From contig CP054180.1 in NCBI GenBank assembly GCA_015709635.1, forward strand, positions 1,736,001-1,800,000: a stretch of DNA of 64,000 bases, read 5' to 3'. The stretch comes from Gammaproteobacteria bacterium. GTDB lineage: Bacteria; Pseudomonadota; Gammaproteobacteria; Burkholderiales; Nitrosomonadaceae. Numbering within the stretch: position 1 is the first letter of the stretch; each line of letters begins with the position of its first letter. The notes below the pieces were generated by a model, which saw nothing but the letters and a program-made list of their open reading frames with translations, made no database searches and was not told the DNA's origin. The translations under genes and the position numbers were made by a program. Positions 41,183 through 49,661 of this stretch are shown here, piece after piece.

Positions 41183-41200
41183 GTCATGTTAAAACATGAC
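41183..41200. promoter_or_regulatory. 18-bp perfect palindrome upstream of the toxin-antitoxin pair
   Basis: GTCATGTT-AA-AACATGAC is a perfect inverted repeat between the DASS transporter start (minus) and the toxin gene (plus). It looks like a dimeric helix-turn-helix operator. It may be bound by the antitoxin for autorepression or by a regulator of the transporter; the choice is open. Confidence 0.5.
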
Positions 41201-41219
41201 CCCAGCTTATCACCAGTCA

Positions 41220-41261
41220 TTAAGGTCAATAATTTGTTTTCTGTATAAATTGGGATACAAT
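41220..41261 (+). promoter_or_regulatory. Candidate promoter of the toxin-antitoxin operon
   Basis: TTAAGG (41220) with TATAAA (41244) at 18-base spacing, or TTGTTT (41234) with TACAAT (41256) at 16-base spacing, are two overlapping sigma-70-like pairs. The ATG is at 41269, so the 5' leader would be very short and lacks a Shine-Dalgarno sequence. Confidence 0.45.
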
Positions 41262-41268
41262 CTTGTTG

Positions 41269-41565
41269 ATGAATACGATTCAAACCACAGAAGTTTTCGA
41301 TAAATGGTTCGATGAATTGAAAGATCGAATAGCTAAAGCGCGAATTCAGGCGCGAATCGACTGGGCGGAAGATGGTAATTTTGGCGATTGCAGCCCGGTT
41401 GGCGAAGGCGTATCCGAAATGCGCATTCATGTTGGAGCCGGATATCGCGTGTATTACAAACAAGTTGGCATGGAAATATTTTTGCTGCTAGCCGGTGGAG
41501 ACAAATCGACACAACAGCGGGATATAGAAACAGCGCTTGAGTTGGCGCGTAAAATTAAGGAATAA
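41269..41565 (+). CDS. RelE/ParE-superfamily toxin (HigB-like addiction killer)
   Basis: The 98-residue protein matches the addiction-module killer group of the RelE/ParE superfamily. EVFDKWFDELKDRIAKARIQARI is followed by GDCSPVGEGVSEMRIHVGAGYRVYYKQVG and LLLAGGDKSTQQRDIETALELA. These toxins typically cut mRNA at the ribosome. The ATG at 41269 was chosen over two TTG codons just upstream. The toxin precedes the antitoxin, as in higBA modules. Confidence 0.9.
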   Translation: MNTIQTTEVFDKWFDELKDRIAKARIQARIDWAEDGNFGDCSPVGEGVSEMRIHVGAGYRVYYKQVGMEIFLLLAGGDKSTQQRDIETALELARKIKE

Positions 41566-41568
41566 CCC

Positions 41569-41868
41569 ATGGACAAAATCAAATTGCGATGCTGGGATAG
41601 TGCTGAACACCTCAAAACTGAGGAGGACATAGCACTTTACCTCGATGCCTGCTTGGAAGAGGCAGGCGATGATGCCGCTTTTATCGCCAAAGCGCTTGGG
41701 AACATAGCTCGCGCGCGCGGCATGACTCAGCTTGCACACGATACCGGGCTTGGCAGAGAAAGCCTTTACAAAGCTTTGTCCGGCGACGGCAACCCCAGCT
41801 TCTCCACGATCCTGAAAGTCATTAAGGCGCTCGGATTGAAGCTGCATGTCGAAACACCCGGGCGCTGA
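41569..41868 (+). CDS. Helix-turn-helix antitoxin of the HigA-like addiction module
   Basis: The 99-residue protein has an N-terminal toxin-binding part and a helix-turn-helix near residues 45-80 (IARARGMTQLAHDTGLGRESLYKALSG, then FSTILKVIKALGLKL). It starts three bases after the toxin stop. It should neutralise the toxin and repress the operon. Confidence 0.9.
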   Translation: MDKIKLRCWDSAEHLKTEEDIALYLDACLEEAGDDAAFIAKALGNIARARGMTQLAHDTGLGRESLYKALSGDGNPSFSTILKVIKALGLKLHVETPGR

Positions 41869-41980
41869 GTTTGTTCGTAAATTGAGAAAGAATCTGAGCG
41901 ACTAAGATTTCAGTTTGATGCTTTAGGCATCGCGAACTATTATATCAAGACATGCCCCCGGCTTCCGTAACTATATGCAA

Positions 41981-43039
41981 TCAGAAGCTTGTTCGCTTTA
42001 ATGCTTCGTTTGCTTCAATTATTTTCTCAATGTTTCGAGAAAAAGCAGTAGTATCTGCAAAATAGTTTGGATATGCCTTTTTTAAGGCTCTTATCGACTC
42101 TGCAGAAACAAGCACTACGTCTTTCTTGGGATTGTCCTTAAATTCTTTTTCCAGTGCACTATATTTTCTCGTTGCCGAATCTAATTGACCTGTTGGATAC
42201 CTAAATATTTTAATGTTTGACTTGTCAACTTCGAGAAGAAGTAAAAAATATTCTATGCCCTTATTTTTTGAATCCCCAATATGATTAGTTGAAACAGCAA
42301 ATGCTCTTAGTCTAGGAAGAACATCTAATCGTACAATATACTTAATTAAATCTTGTCGATCCCTAGTACTTGCATTTCTTGCTAAAGCTTTTTCTTCAAT
42401 ATCGGCAAAAGCAATGCTAGCTAGCTTGAAGAAATTCAACCAAGCATCATGACCTTTACTAGCTTTAAGACTCTGACCAGTAAACGTGCCAACTACTTCT
42501 ACAGCAGTAGCCCACGAGTGTTGCACATTGCTCCTAATTTGTAACTCAACAAAATGGGAAGAGAAGTTTTGTTTGGAACCGTTGTAGCGATAGACAAGAT
42601 GGATTCCTCTATAACCAGAAGGTTTTGGCTCGCTTATATAATCTCTTTCGCGACGAAGAATGTTTCTGGTTCTACCTTCTACAATAGCGTCTCGTATTTG
42701 ATAGACTTGGCTTATGCTAGAAACAACAATACGACAACCGCCAATATCTTCCATTCTGTCAAGTTTCATCCCATCCTCGCGTTGTAATTTGGCAAGGATA
42801 GAAGGAGTGCGTTTCAGCCTTTTTACTACAACTGCATTTGGATCGACTTCAAAAGCTATTTTTCTGTAGTAGCCAAGCATTGACTGAAGTGGATAGGCAT
42901 GCGAAGAGCGCCAATTATCAAGAACATCAGATGCCTTGAAAAACTTATCTAAATCTAAATCATCACTGATTAAATAATCACCGGCTCGTCTTACCGCCTT
43001 TTTTGAATATTTTAGCTCAACCCAAAACAAACCCATCAC
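41981..43039 (-). CDS. RelA/SpoT-domain nucleotidyltransferase (possible toxic alarmone synthetase)
   Basis: The 352-residue protein has a complete RelA/SpoT synthetase core. RLKRTPSILAKLQRE is near residue 74, the DIGGCRIVV metal/nucleotide motif near 98, YISEPKPSGYRGIHLVYRY near 135, and HFVELQIRSNVQHSWA near 162 with the catalytic glutamate kept. No HD hydrolase domain or TGS/ACT regulatory region is present. The last 150 or so residues are unrecognised. The gene is clearly more AT-rich than its surroundings and sits beside a toxin-antitoxin pair. It may make (p)ppGpp or a related nucleotide, or modify tRNA as toxSAS enzymes do. No obvious antitoxin gene adjoins it. Confidence 0.8.
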   Translation of the reverse strand: MMGLFWVELKYSKKAVRRAGDYLISDDLDLDKFFKASDVLDNWRSSHAYPLQSMLGYYRKIAFEVDPNAVVVKRLKRTPSILAKLQREDGMKLDRMEDIGGCRIVVSSISQVYQIRDAIVEGRTRNILRRERDYISEPKPSGYRGIHLVYRYNGSKQNFSSHFVELQIRSNVQHSWATAVEVVGTFTGQSLKASKGHDAWLNFFKLASIAFADIEEKALARNASTRDRQDLIKYIVRLDVLPRLRAFAVSTNHIGDSKNKGIEYFLLLLEVDKSNIKIFRYPTGQLDSATRKYSALEKEFKDNPKKDVVLVSAESIRALKKAYPNYFADTTAFSRNIEKIIEANEALKRTSF

Positions 43040-43110
43040 CTACTTTAATTATCACTCACAAAATTGACTTGATCAGATCGTAAGTGCATGCCCATATTCC
43101 AATCAACTCA

Positions 43111-44019
43111 TTAACCCCGCATCACCCGGTAATCAGCCACCAACCGACACTCCCCACCCGGCGCAACTTCTCGAACATCATCCGCCGCATTAGTGGTTTC
43201 CACACACAGCAAACGTTTGTAATCATCATCTTCCAAATCCGCCATATCCCTGGCGATTTTCTCCCAGGGATTCCATACCACGGCGGTTTTGCTGCCTTGC
43301 GAGGTGATTTGGATGCGGCGGTTGAGTGCTGCGTCGTCGATGGTCAGGGTATTGCCGACATTCAGATAGATACGATCAACTTCGGCGCCGATGGTGACGT
43401 CACCGGTTTGATATTTTTGCGTGTTGCCGCCACCGGCTTTGTCGAGATAGTCGCAACCGGCCAGTCCCAATACTTTTGCGCGAGTGATGTCACCGACTTT
43501 GAAGTAAGTGTGAAAAGCCTGGGTGATGGTGAATTTTTCCTTGCCGGTGTTGCGCGTGATCAGCGATAGGTTCAGGGTGTCGCCAACGACGATTTCCTGC
43601 CGCAGGTTGAACGCATGTGGCCAGATGGCTTGCGTTTCCGGGGTATCGTCGAGTCCGACGGTAACTTTGATGTCGCCATTGCTCAGCGCTTCGGTCGCCA
43701 CCACATTCCAGCCGCGGTTGCGCACGAAACCATGCCCGGAGCGCCCCTTACCTTCCGGATCGGCGCCAAACCACGGCCAACAGATCGGGGCGCCACCTTT
43801 GATGGCTTTGCCGTCCTGGTAATACGCTTTCTCGCTTAAAAACATCACGTCTTCCGCTTCACCGGCCGGTTGGTACGATAGCACCTGCCCGGCATGAATC
43901 GAGATCAGCGCTTTGGCCTTGGCGGTTTTGACCTGAATCATCGGCAAACCGCCTTTACCGGCGATAAATTCCAATTGTCCTGCGATTCCGAATTGCGTAT
44001 TGAGTTGCTCGATCGTCAT
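43111..44019 (-). CDS. D-hexose-6-phosphate mutarotase
   Basis: The 302-residue aldose-1-epimerase-fold protein of the YeaD type interconverts anomers of hexose-6-phosphates. The family motifs are FLSEKAYYQDGKAIKGGAPICWPWFG near residue 80, GHGFVRNRGWNV near 115, ITQAFHTYFKVGDI near 184 and AVVWNPWEKIARDM near 252. The catalytic His and Glu positions look intact. It lies downstream of purT on the same strand with a 32-base gap. Confidence 0.92.
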   Translation of the reverse strand: MTIEQLNTQFGIAGQLEFIAGKGGLPMIQVKTAKAKALISIHAGQVLSYQPAGEAEDVMFLSEKAYYQDGKAIKGGAPICWPWFGADPEGKGRSGHGFVRNRGWNVVATEALSNGDIKVTVGLDDTPETQAIWPHAFNLRQEIVVGDTLNLSLITRNTGKEKFTITQAFHTYFKVGDITRAKVLGLAGCDYLDKAGGGNTQKYQTGDVTIGAEVDRIYLNVGNTLTIDDAALNRRIQITSQGSKTAVVWNPWEKIARDMADLEDDDYKRLLCVETTNAADDVREVAPGGECRLVADYRVMRG

Positions 44020-44051
44020 GATTTTCCTTTACTATGAGTTAATTATAAAAT

Positions 44052-45263
44052 TTAATCCTTGATTGGTATTACCCGGCTAGCGGCCAGCTTTGCCCGCTCG
44101 CGCGCTTGATTCGTATCCGCACCATTCGCCAGCGCCACCCCCATGCGCCGCCGCTTGAACGATTCCGGCTTGCCGAATAGGCGGATATCGCTGTGCGGTA
44201 CGTTGAGCGCGTCGACCACGCCGGAAAAAGCAATGCCTTTGGCTTCCAGTTGACCGTAAATCACCGCGCTGGCACCGGACACCAGCAATGAGGTATCGAC
44301 TGGCAAACCAAGAATCGCGCGTGCGTGCAAGTCGAATTCGCTTTGCTTCTGGCTACACATTGTCACCATGCCGGTGTCGTGCGGCCGTGGGCTGACTTCG
44401 CTGAACCACACATCATCGCCTTTGACGAACAATTCCACGCCGAAAATGCCCAGCCCTCCCAAATCATCAGTGATGATCTTGGCAATTTCGCGCGCGCGTT
44501 GCAGCGCCGTCACCGACATCGCTTGCGGTTGCCAGCTTTCGACGTAATCGCCATGCACCTGCACATGACCGATCGGTTCGCAGAAATGGGTTTTGATGGT
44601 ACCGTCTATATCCAGTGCTCGCACGGTCAATTGCGTGATTTCGTAATCGAAATGAATCACGCCTTCGACGATCACACGCCCCTGATCGACGCGGCTGCCG
44701 CTGGCGGCGTAATTCCAGGCTGCTTGCACTTCCCCGGCATGATCGACCCGTGATTGCCCTTTGCCGGATGACGACATCACCGGCTTGACGATACACGGAT
44801 AACCAATCGTGTTGTCGATTACCGCTTGCAGTTCCGCCAAGCTGTTGGCAAAGGCATACGGCGATGTCGGCAGCTCCAAGGTTTCCGCCGCCAGACAACG
44901 AATGCCCTCGCGATTCATCGTCAACCGGGCGGCGCGCGCGGTGGGAATGACCGTTGCCAATCCCGTTTTCTCGATCTCCAGCAGCATCTCCGTGGCGATC
45001 GCTTCAATCTCCGGCACGATGATATCGGGTTGTTCCTGTTCGACCAGTGCGTGCAACGCCTGCCCATCGGCCATGTTGATCACATGCGCTCGATGCGCGA
45101 CTTGATGACCCGGTGCGTTGGCGTAACGGTCAACCGCGATGGTTTCGACGCCCAAACGCTGCAGCGCGATGATGACCTCCTTGCCGAGTTCGCCGCTGCC
45201 GAGCAGCATGACTTTGGTCGCCGACGGACTGAGCGGCGTACCGATGACCGATGTTGTTTTCAT
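44052..45263 (-). CDS. purT: Formate-dependent phosphoribosylglycinamide formyltransferase
   Basis: PurT makes formyl-GAR for purine synthesis from formate and ATP. The 403-residue ATP-grasp protein has KVMLLGSGELGKEVIIALQRLG near residue 20, CIVKPVMSSSGKGQS near 160, and DVWFSEVSPRPHDTGMVTM near 275. GGGAG stands before the ATG at 45263. The frame reaches 45317 with extra residues, but that start lacks support. It lies six bases after queG on the same strand. Confidence 0.95.
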   Translation of the reverse strand: MKTTSVIGTPLSPSATKVMLLGSGELGKEVIIALQRLGVETIAVDRYANAPGHQVAHRAHVINMADGQALHALVEQEQPDIIVPEIEAIATEMLLEIEKTGLATVIPTARAARLTMNREGIRCLAAETLELPTSPYAFANSLAELQAVIDNTIGYPCIVKPVMSSSGKGQSRVDHAGEVQAAWNYAASGSRVDQGRVIVEGVIHFDYEITQLTVRALDIDGTIKTHFCEPIGHVQVHGDYVESWQPQAMSVTALQRAREIAKIITDDLGGLGIFGVELFVKGDDVWFSEVSPRPHDTGMVTMCSQKQSEFDLHARAILGLPVDTSLLVSGASAVIYGQLEAKGIAFSGVVDALNVPHSDIRLFGKPESFKRRRMGVALANGADTNQARERAKLAASRVIPIKD

Positions 45264-45268
45264 GATGA

Positions 45269-46372
45269 TTACTCCCGAATGACAGTTCTTTTTTGATGTT
45301 GCTGCCGCAACGCCCACTGCACATGCTCGCGCACCATGTCCGACGCATCGTCCGCGCGCGCTTGCAGCGCCTGAACGATTTCAGCCGAGTACGTCGCATT
45401 GCCTAGACCGACGGCGACATTGCGTAACCATTGCTGGTAACCGATGCGGCGGATCGCGCTGCCGGCCAGTTTCGCTTCAAACGTTGCTTGATCCCAACCG
45501 AACAACTCGATCAGCGATACATCGTCGAGGCCGTTGCGCACGTGAAAGTCGTTTTCGTTGGTAATCTTGGCGAATTTATTCCACGGACACACCAACTGGC
45601 AATCGTCACAACCGTAGATACGGTTGCCGATCAGCGGCCGTAATGGTTCCGGGATGCTGTCTTTGAGTTCGATAGTCAGGTAGGAGATACAACGGCGGGC
45701 GTCGACTGTGTAGGGTGCGACAATCGCTTGCGTCGGGCAGATGTCGATGCAGCGGGTGCAACTGCCGCAATAGTTGCCGGTTTCTTCATCGACCGGCAAT
45801 GGCAAATCAACGTACATTTCGCCGAGGAAAAACATCGATCCCGCCTGGCGATTCAGCAGTAACGTATGCTTGCCGCGCCAGCCCAAACCGGCCTTCTGCG
45901 CCCAAGCCACTTCCATCACCGGTGCACTGTCGGAAAACACCCGGTAATTGAACGGCCCTGCTGCTTCGGTGATTTTGTCGGCGAGCTTTTGCAGCCGCGC
46001 ACGGATCACTTTATGGTAATCGCGCCCCAGTGCATAGCGTGAAATGAACGCCCGGTCGCCGGAGTGAATGACATCCCAGCTATTTTCAACCGCCGGCGGC
46101 GCATAGTTCATGCACACCGAAATGACGCGCTGCGTCCCAGGCTCCAATTCCGCTGGCCGGGTGCGCTTGGTGCCGTGTTTCGCCATATAATCCATCGTGC
46201 CGTGATATTCTTGCGCCAGCCACTGGAACAACCCGGATTCAACCGCGGACATATCCGCCTGCGCATCGGCAATGCGAACCTCATGGAAGCCCAATTCCTT
46301 GCCCCATGTCTTGATCGCTGTTGCTAAAACCGCATAATCGGAAATATTTTTTGCTGAGGTATTGACTTGCAT
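45269..46372 (-). CDS. queG: Epoxyqueuosine reductase
   Basis: QueG is a cobalamin-dependent iron-sulfur enzyme that converts epoxyqueuosine to queuosine in tRNA, the last step of the pathway. The 367-residue protein has CMNYAP, GRDYHKVIRARLQKLA, KAGLGWRGKHTLLLN, and two [4Fe-4S] clusters in CGSCTRCIDICPTQAI near residue 195 and CDDCQLVCPWNKFA near 248. A HEAT-like tail follows. The start at 46372 lies six bases inside the divergent tsaE start; 46405 is an alternative. Its B12 need links it to the cob operon. Confidence 0.94.
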   Translation of the reverse strand: MQVNTSAKNISDYAVLATAIKTWGKELGFHEVRIADAQADMSAVESGLFQWLAQEYHGTMDYMAKHGTKRTRPAELEPGTQRVISVCMNYAPPAVENSWDVIHSGDRAFISRYALGRDYHKVIRARLQKLADKITEAAGPFNYRVFSDSAPVMEVAWAQKAGLGWRGKHTLLLNRQAGSMFFLGEMYVDLPLPVDEETGNYCGSCTRCIDICPTQAIVAPYTVDARRCISYLTIELKDSIPEPLRPLIGNRIYGCDDCQLVCPWNKFAKITNENDFHVRNGLDDVSLIELFGWDQATFEAKLAGSAIRRIGYQQWLRNVAVGLGNATYSAEIVQALQARADDASDMVREHVQWALRQQHQKRTVIRE

Positions 46373-46873
46373 AACGCACATTCGACGGACGCTGAAACAG
46401 CGCACAATTTTTCCTGTTATCTTGCCGACGATTCAGCAACTCTAAAATTCGGTGAAAAATTATCGACTTATTTACATGCCGGCTTAACCCTTTACTTGAT
46501 CGGCGATCTCGGCGCCGGCAAAACCACACTGACGCGCGGTATTCTACACGGGCTTGGATACTCGCATACCGTCAAAAGTCCGACCTACAATTTAGTTGAA
46601 ATCTACAAAATCTCTGGGGTATACTTCTATCACTTTGATTTTTATCGATTCAATGACTATCTTGAATGGGAAGAAGCAGGTTTCCGCGACTATTTTAATT
46701 CAGATTCAATCTGCGTGGTGGAATGGCCTGAAAAAGCAGGCGATTTATTACCCAAACCGGACTTGCAGCTCGTTCTCAGCATTCTCGATACTGGCCGAAA
46801 AATCGAACTTCAGGCGTGCACAGAGGCGGGAAAACAATGCTTGAAACAGTGGAGCAATTTAAAAAACGAGTAA
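46367..46873 (+). CDS. tsaE: tRNA threonylcarbamoyladenosine biosynthesis ATPase TsaE
   Basis: TsaE is the ATPase that supports TsaB/TsaD in making t6A37 on tRNAs reading ANN codons. The 168-residue protein has the P-loop LIGDLGAGKTTLTRGIL near residue 44 and the family motifs SPTYNLVEIY, YHFDFYRFND and ICVVEWPEKAG. The only plausible start is a TTG at 46367, six bases into the divergent queG reading frame. Its 3' end overlaps amiC by 37 bases, as in the usual tsaE-amiC order. Confidence 0.92.
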   Translation: MHNAHSTDAETAHNFSCYLADDSATLKFGEKLSTYLHAGLTLYLIGDLGAGKTTLTRGILHGLGYSHTVKSPTYNLVEIYKISGVYFYHFDFYRFNDYLEWEEAGFRDYFNSDSICVVEWPEKAGDLLPKPDLQLVLSILDTGRKIELQACTEAGKQCLKQWSNLKNE

Positions 46874-48309
46874 CTGCATATCGAAATGACCGCAATCTCC
46901 GTGTTGCCGGAAATTTCTTTCTGTCATGCCTCATTCTGATTTTTTTCTGCTGTATTTGTCCGAGCCAGTCCGTTTTGGCCGCCGACACCACGGTAAAATC
47001 GGTTCGCATCGGATTGACCCCGGATTATACCCGCATCACATTGGAATCCGGCCAACCGCTCGACTATGAACTAAGCATGCTGGAAAACCCGCACCGGGTG
47101 GTTGTCGATTTAAACAATGCCAAGCTGTCTCCGGCGCTATCGACACTCCCGCAAAAAGTCGATGCCATTGACCCTTTTGTGCAAAAAATCCGCGTCGGTC
47201 AGTATAAACCGCATGTCATCCGGCTGGTGTTCGACCTGAAGGCCAATGTCGTGCCGCGCACCTTTGTCATCGAACCGAAGGAAAATTTTGCCCATCGCTT
47301 GGTTCTGGATATTTATCATCCCGAAAAAGCCGGCAAAGCGGATCAGATTGCCCGGGCCAATCCCCCGGCTAGTGCTGACTTTGGAGCGGATGTTCTGGAT
47401 GAATTGGTTGCCACGTTGACGAAAGGCAATGGCAATCAACCACAAAAAGCGGATCAGATCCGGCTGGTCTGGCCGCACTCGCCCAAACCGCAACTGAACC
47501 AAGCGAATCAAGTTAAGCAACTCAGCAATTCTCCAGCAGCGCCCAACCGGAAACCCGGCAAAGCACCACCGAAAAACTTGGCACCACGGATTCTTATCAT
47601 TGCGATCGATCCCGGTCATGGCGGCAAGGATCCCGGCGCGGTGGGAAATCAGGGCACTCATGAGAAAGATGTTACTTTGGCAATCGCCAAAAAACTGAAA
47701 GAGCGCATCGACAAGGAATCGAACATGCGCGCGATTCTGACGCGCGACGGCGATTACTATATTTCCCTGCCGCAACGCCGCATTAACGCGCGCCGCGCCA
47801 ACGCCGACTTATTCGTGTCAATCCATGCCGATGCCAACCCCAAAGCGCATGCGCACGGTTCTTCGGTCTTTACATTATCCGAGCACGGCGCCACTTCGAC
47901 CACGGCGAGCTGGCTTGCCAACAAGGAAAACAGCGTCGACAACGATTTGATGGGCGGTATCGATATCACATCGAAATCAAAAGACATTAAAGAACTGCTG
48001 CTGGATCTGTCACTCAACGCCACTATCAATGACAGCGTCAAATTGGCGGAATACGTTTTGAAACAACTCGGCGGCATTAATCATTTACATAAAAGAAATG
48101 TCGAACAAGCCGGTTTCGCCGTGCTGAAATCACCCGATATTCCATCTATCCTGGTGGAAACGGCTTTTCTCAGTAATCCCAGAGAAGAAGAGAAACTGCG
48201 CAGCAAAGGCTATCAGGACAAAATGGCGGATGCCATGTACTTGGGCATCAAAAAATATTTTTCCGACAATCCGGCATTGGCGCGATCTGCCGTAGCTCAA
48301 GCAAAATAA
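46837..48309 (+). CDS. amiC: N-acetylmuramoyl-L-alanine amidase with AMIN domain
   Basis: This periplasmic zinc amidase splits peptidoglycan between daughter cells. The 490-residue protein has a hydrophobic signal region near residues 30-50 after an unusually long polar lead, an AMIN domain near 55-165 (VRIGLTPDYTRITLESGQ, VIRLVFDLK), and a Pro/Asn-rich linker. The Amidase_3 domain follows (IAIDPGHGGKDPGAVG, LTRDGDYYISLPQRRINARRA, SIHADAN, VETAFLSNP). The ATG at 46837 follows GAGGCGGG; 46816 is possible. Confidence 0.93.
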   Translation: MLETVEQFKKRVTAYRNDRNLRVAGNFFLSCLILIFFCCICPSQSVLAADTTVKSVRIGLTPDYTRITLESGQPLDYELSMLENPHRVVVDLNNAKLSPALSTLPQKVDAIDPFVQKIRVGQYKPHVIRLVFDLKANVVPRTFVIEPKENFAHRLVLDIYHPEKAGKADQIARANPPASADFGADVLDELVATLTKGNGNQPQKADQIRLVWPHSPKPQLNQANQVKQLSNSPAAPNRKPGKAPPKNLAPRILIIAIDPGHGGKDPGAVGNQGTHEKDVTLAIAKKLKERIDKESNMRAILTRDGDYYISLPQRRINARRANADLFVSIHADANPKAHAHGSSVFTLSEHGATSTTASWLANKENSVDNDLMGGIDITSKSKDIKELLLDLSLNATINDSVKLAEYVLKQLGGINHLHKRNVEQAGFAVLKSPDIPSILVETAFLSNPREEEKLRSKGYQDKMADAMYLGIKKYFSDNPALARSAVAQAK

Positions 48310-48495
48310 CTCGCACATGCACCGTTTTTCTGCAAACACTTTCATTAATCTGTCAAACTGCTTCGCTATAACGAGTACAATGATTTCCTATTAGTCCGTC
48401 GAAGCAAAATATCCTTAACGCAGGATACTGCGCTTGTTGAAGAAGTAAAAACTATCCCGATTGTTTAAAGGCCATGACAAAATCTTGGCATTCCC

Positions 48496-49659
48496 ATGAA
48501 TGAACCCAAGCCAGAATTGATGCACAGCAATCATGCGCATAACACCTTGCAGCACTGGTACCGGCTTAGCTCTGAAGAGGGTCGTACCGCTATTGTTTTA
48601 ACGGGCGACTATACCTTGATGGCTTTAAAATCTGTGTTAAAACCATTGACGGACGAACTCGGCAATCAGGCCAGAAACCAGGATCTTCATTGGGATCTGA
48701 CCGGCATCCAACAAATCGATACGGCTGGCACTGCTTTGCTGTGGCGCATCTGGCAAGGACAACGGCCACAACATCTGCAATTACGCCCTGAACACGAAAA
48801 AATGTTTGCACGCTTGGAACATCTGCCCATCTTAAAACCGGAAATGAAACACCGCGGGTTGCTCTGGCCTTTGATCGCTTTGGGCAGGTCAGCATTCCTG
48901 TTGTGGCAACACGGTTTGGGATTGGTGATGTTGATCGGCCAATTGCTGCTGGATATTGTTTACTTATTCCGTAACCCCGTTTATATCCCCTGGCGCGAAA
49001 TCTCAGCCAATTTGTACCGCACCGGTGCGCAAGCGCTCGGCATTACCGCTTTGGTCGGTTTCCTGATCGGTATCGTCTTAAGTTATCTCTCATCGAAGCA
49101 ATTGCAGTTGTTCGGCGCCGATATTTTTATCATTAACATTCTGGGAATCAGCATTATCCGCGAATTGGGCCCGATGCTGGCATCGATTCTGGTTGCCGGC
49201 CGTTCCGGTTCTTCCATGACGGCGCAATTGGGCGTGATGCGCGTCACCCAGGAATTGGATGCCTTGACGGTCATGGGTATTTCGCATAGCCAGCGCCTGA
49301 TATTGCCGAAAGTACTGGGACTCGGCATTGCCATGCCGCTGCTGGTGATGTGGACCAGTGCAATCGCGTTATTGGGCGGAATGGTCGCAGCCGAATGGCA
49401 GTTAGGTTTAAACCATCAGTACTTTCTGACTACATTGCCCGACGCTGTGCCGATTGCCAACTTGTGGCTCGGATTGGGCAAAGGAATTGTGTGCGGCATG
49501 GTGATCGCGCTCATTGCCTGCCATTTCGGTTTAAGGATCAAACCGAACACGGAAAGCCTCGGTGAAGGCACTACTACATCGGTGGTAACCGCAATCACCA
49601 TGGTGATTATTATCGACGCGATTTTCGCCGTGCTATTTTCCGACGTAGGACTCACCTAG
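48496..49659 (+). CDS. mlaE: Mla-type ABC transporter permease with N-terminal STAS domain
   Basis: The 387-residue inner-membrane permease belongs to the MlaE/YrbE family that handles phospholipids. It has about six helices and the motifs IPWREISANLYRTGAQALGI near residue 165, GISIIRELGPMLASILVAGRSGSSMTAQLG and MRVTQELDALTVMG. An extra STAS-like domain at the N-terminus (about residues 30-115, with LHWDLTGIQQIDTAGTALLW) stands in for the separate MlaB. It begins an operon of four genes. Confidence 0.9.
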   Translation: MNEPKPELMHSNHAHNTLQHWYRLSSEEGRTAIVLTGDYTLMALKSVLKPLTDELGNQARNQDLHWDLTGIQQIDTAGTALLWRIWQGQRPQHLQLRPEHEKMFARLEHLPILKPEMKHRGLLWPLIALGRSAFLLWQHGLGLVMLIGQLLLDIVYLFRNPVYIPWREISANLYRTGAQALGITALVGFLIGIVLSYLSSKQLQLFGADIFIINILGISIIRELGPMLASILVAGRSGSSMTAQLGVMRVTQELDALTVMGISHSQRLILPKVLGLGIAMPLLVMWTSAIALLGGMVAAEWQLGLNHQYFLTTLPDAVPIANLWLGLGKGIVCGMVIALIACHFGLRIKPNTESLGEGTTTSVVTAITMVIIIDAIFAVLFSDVGLT

Positions 49660-49661
49660 CG

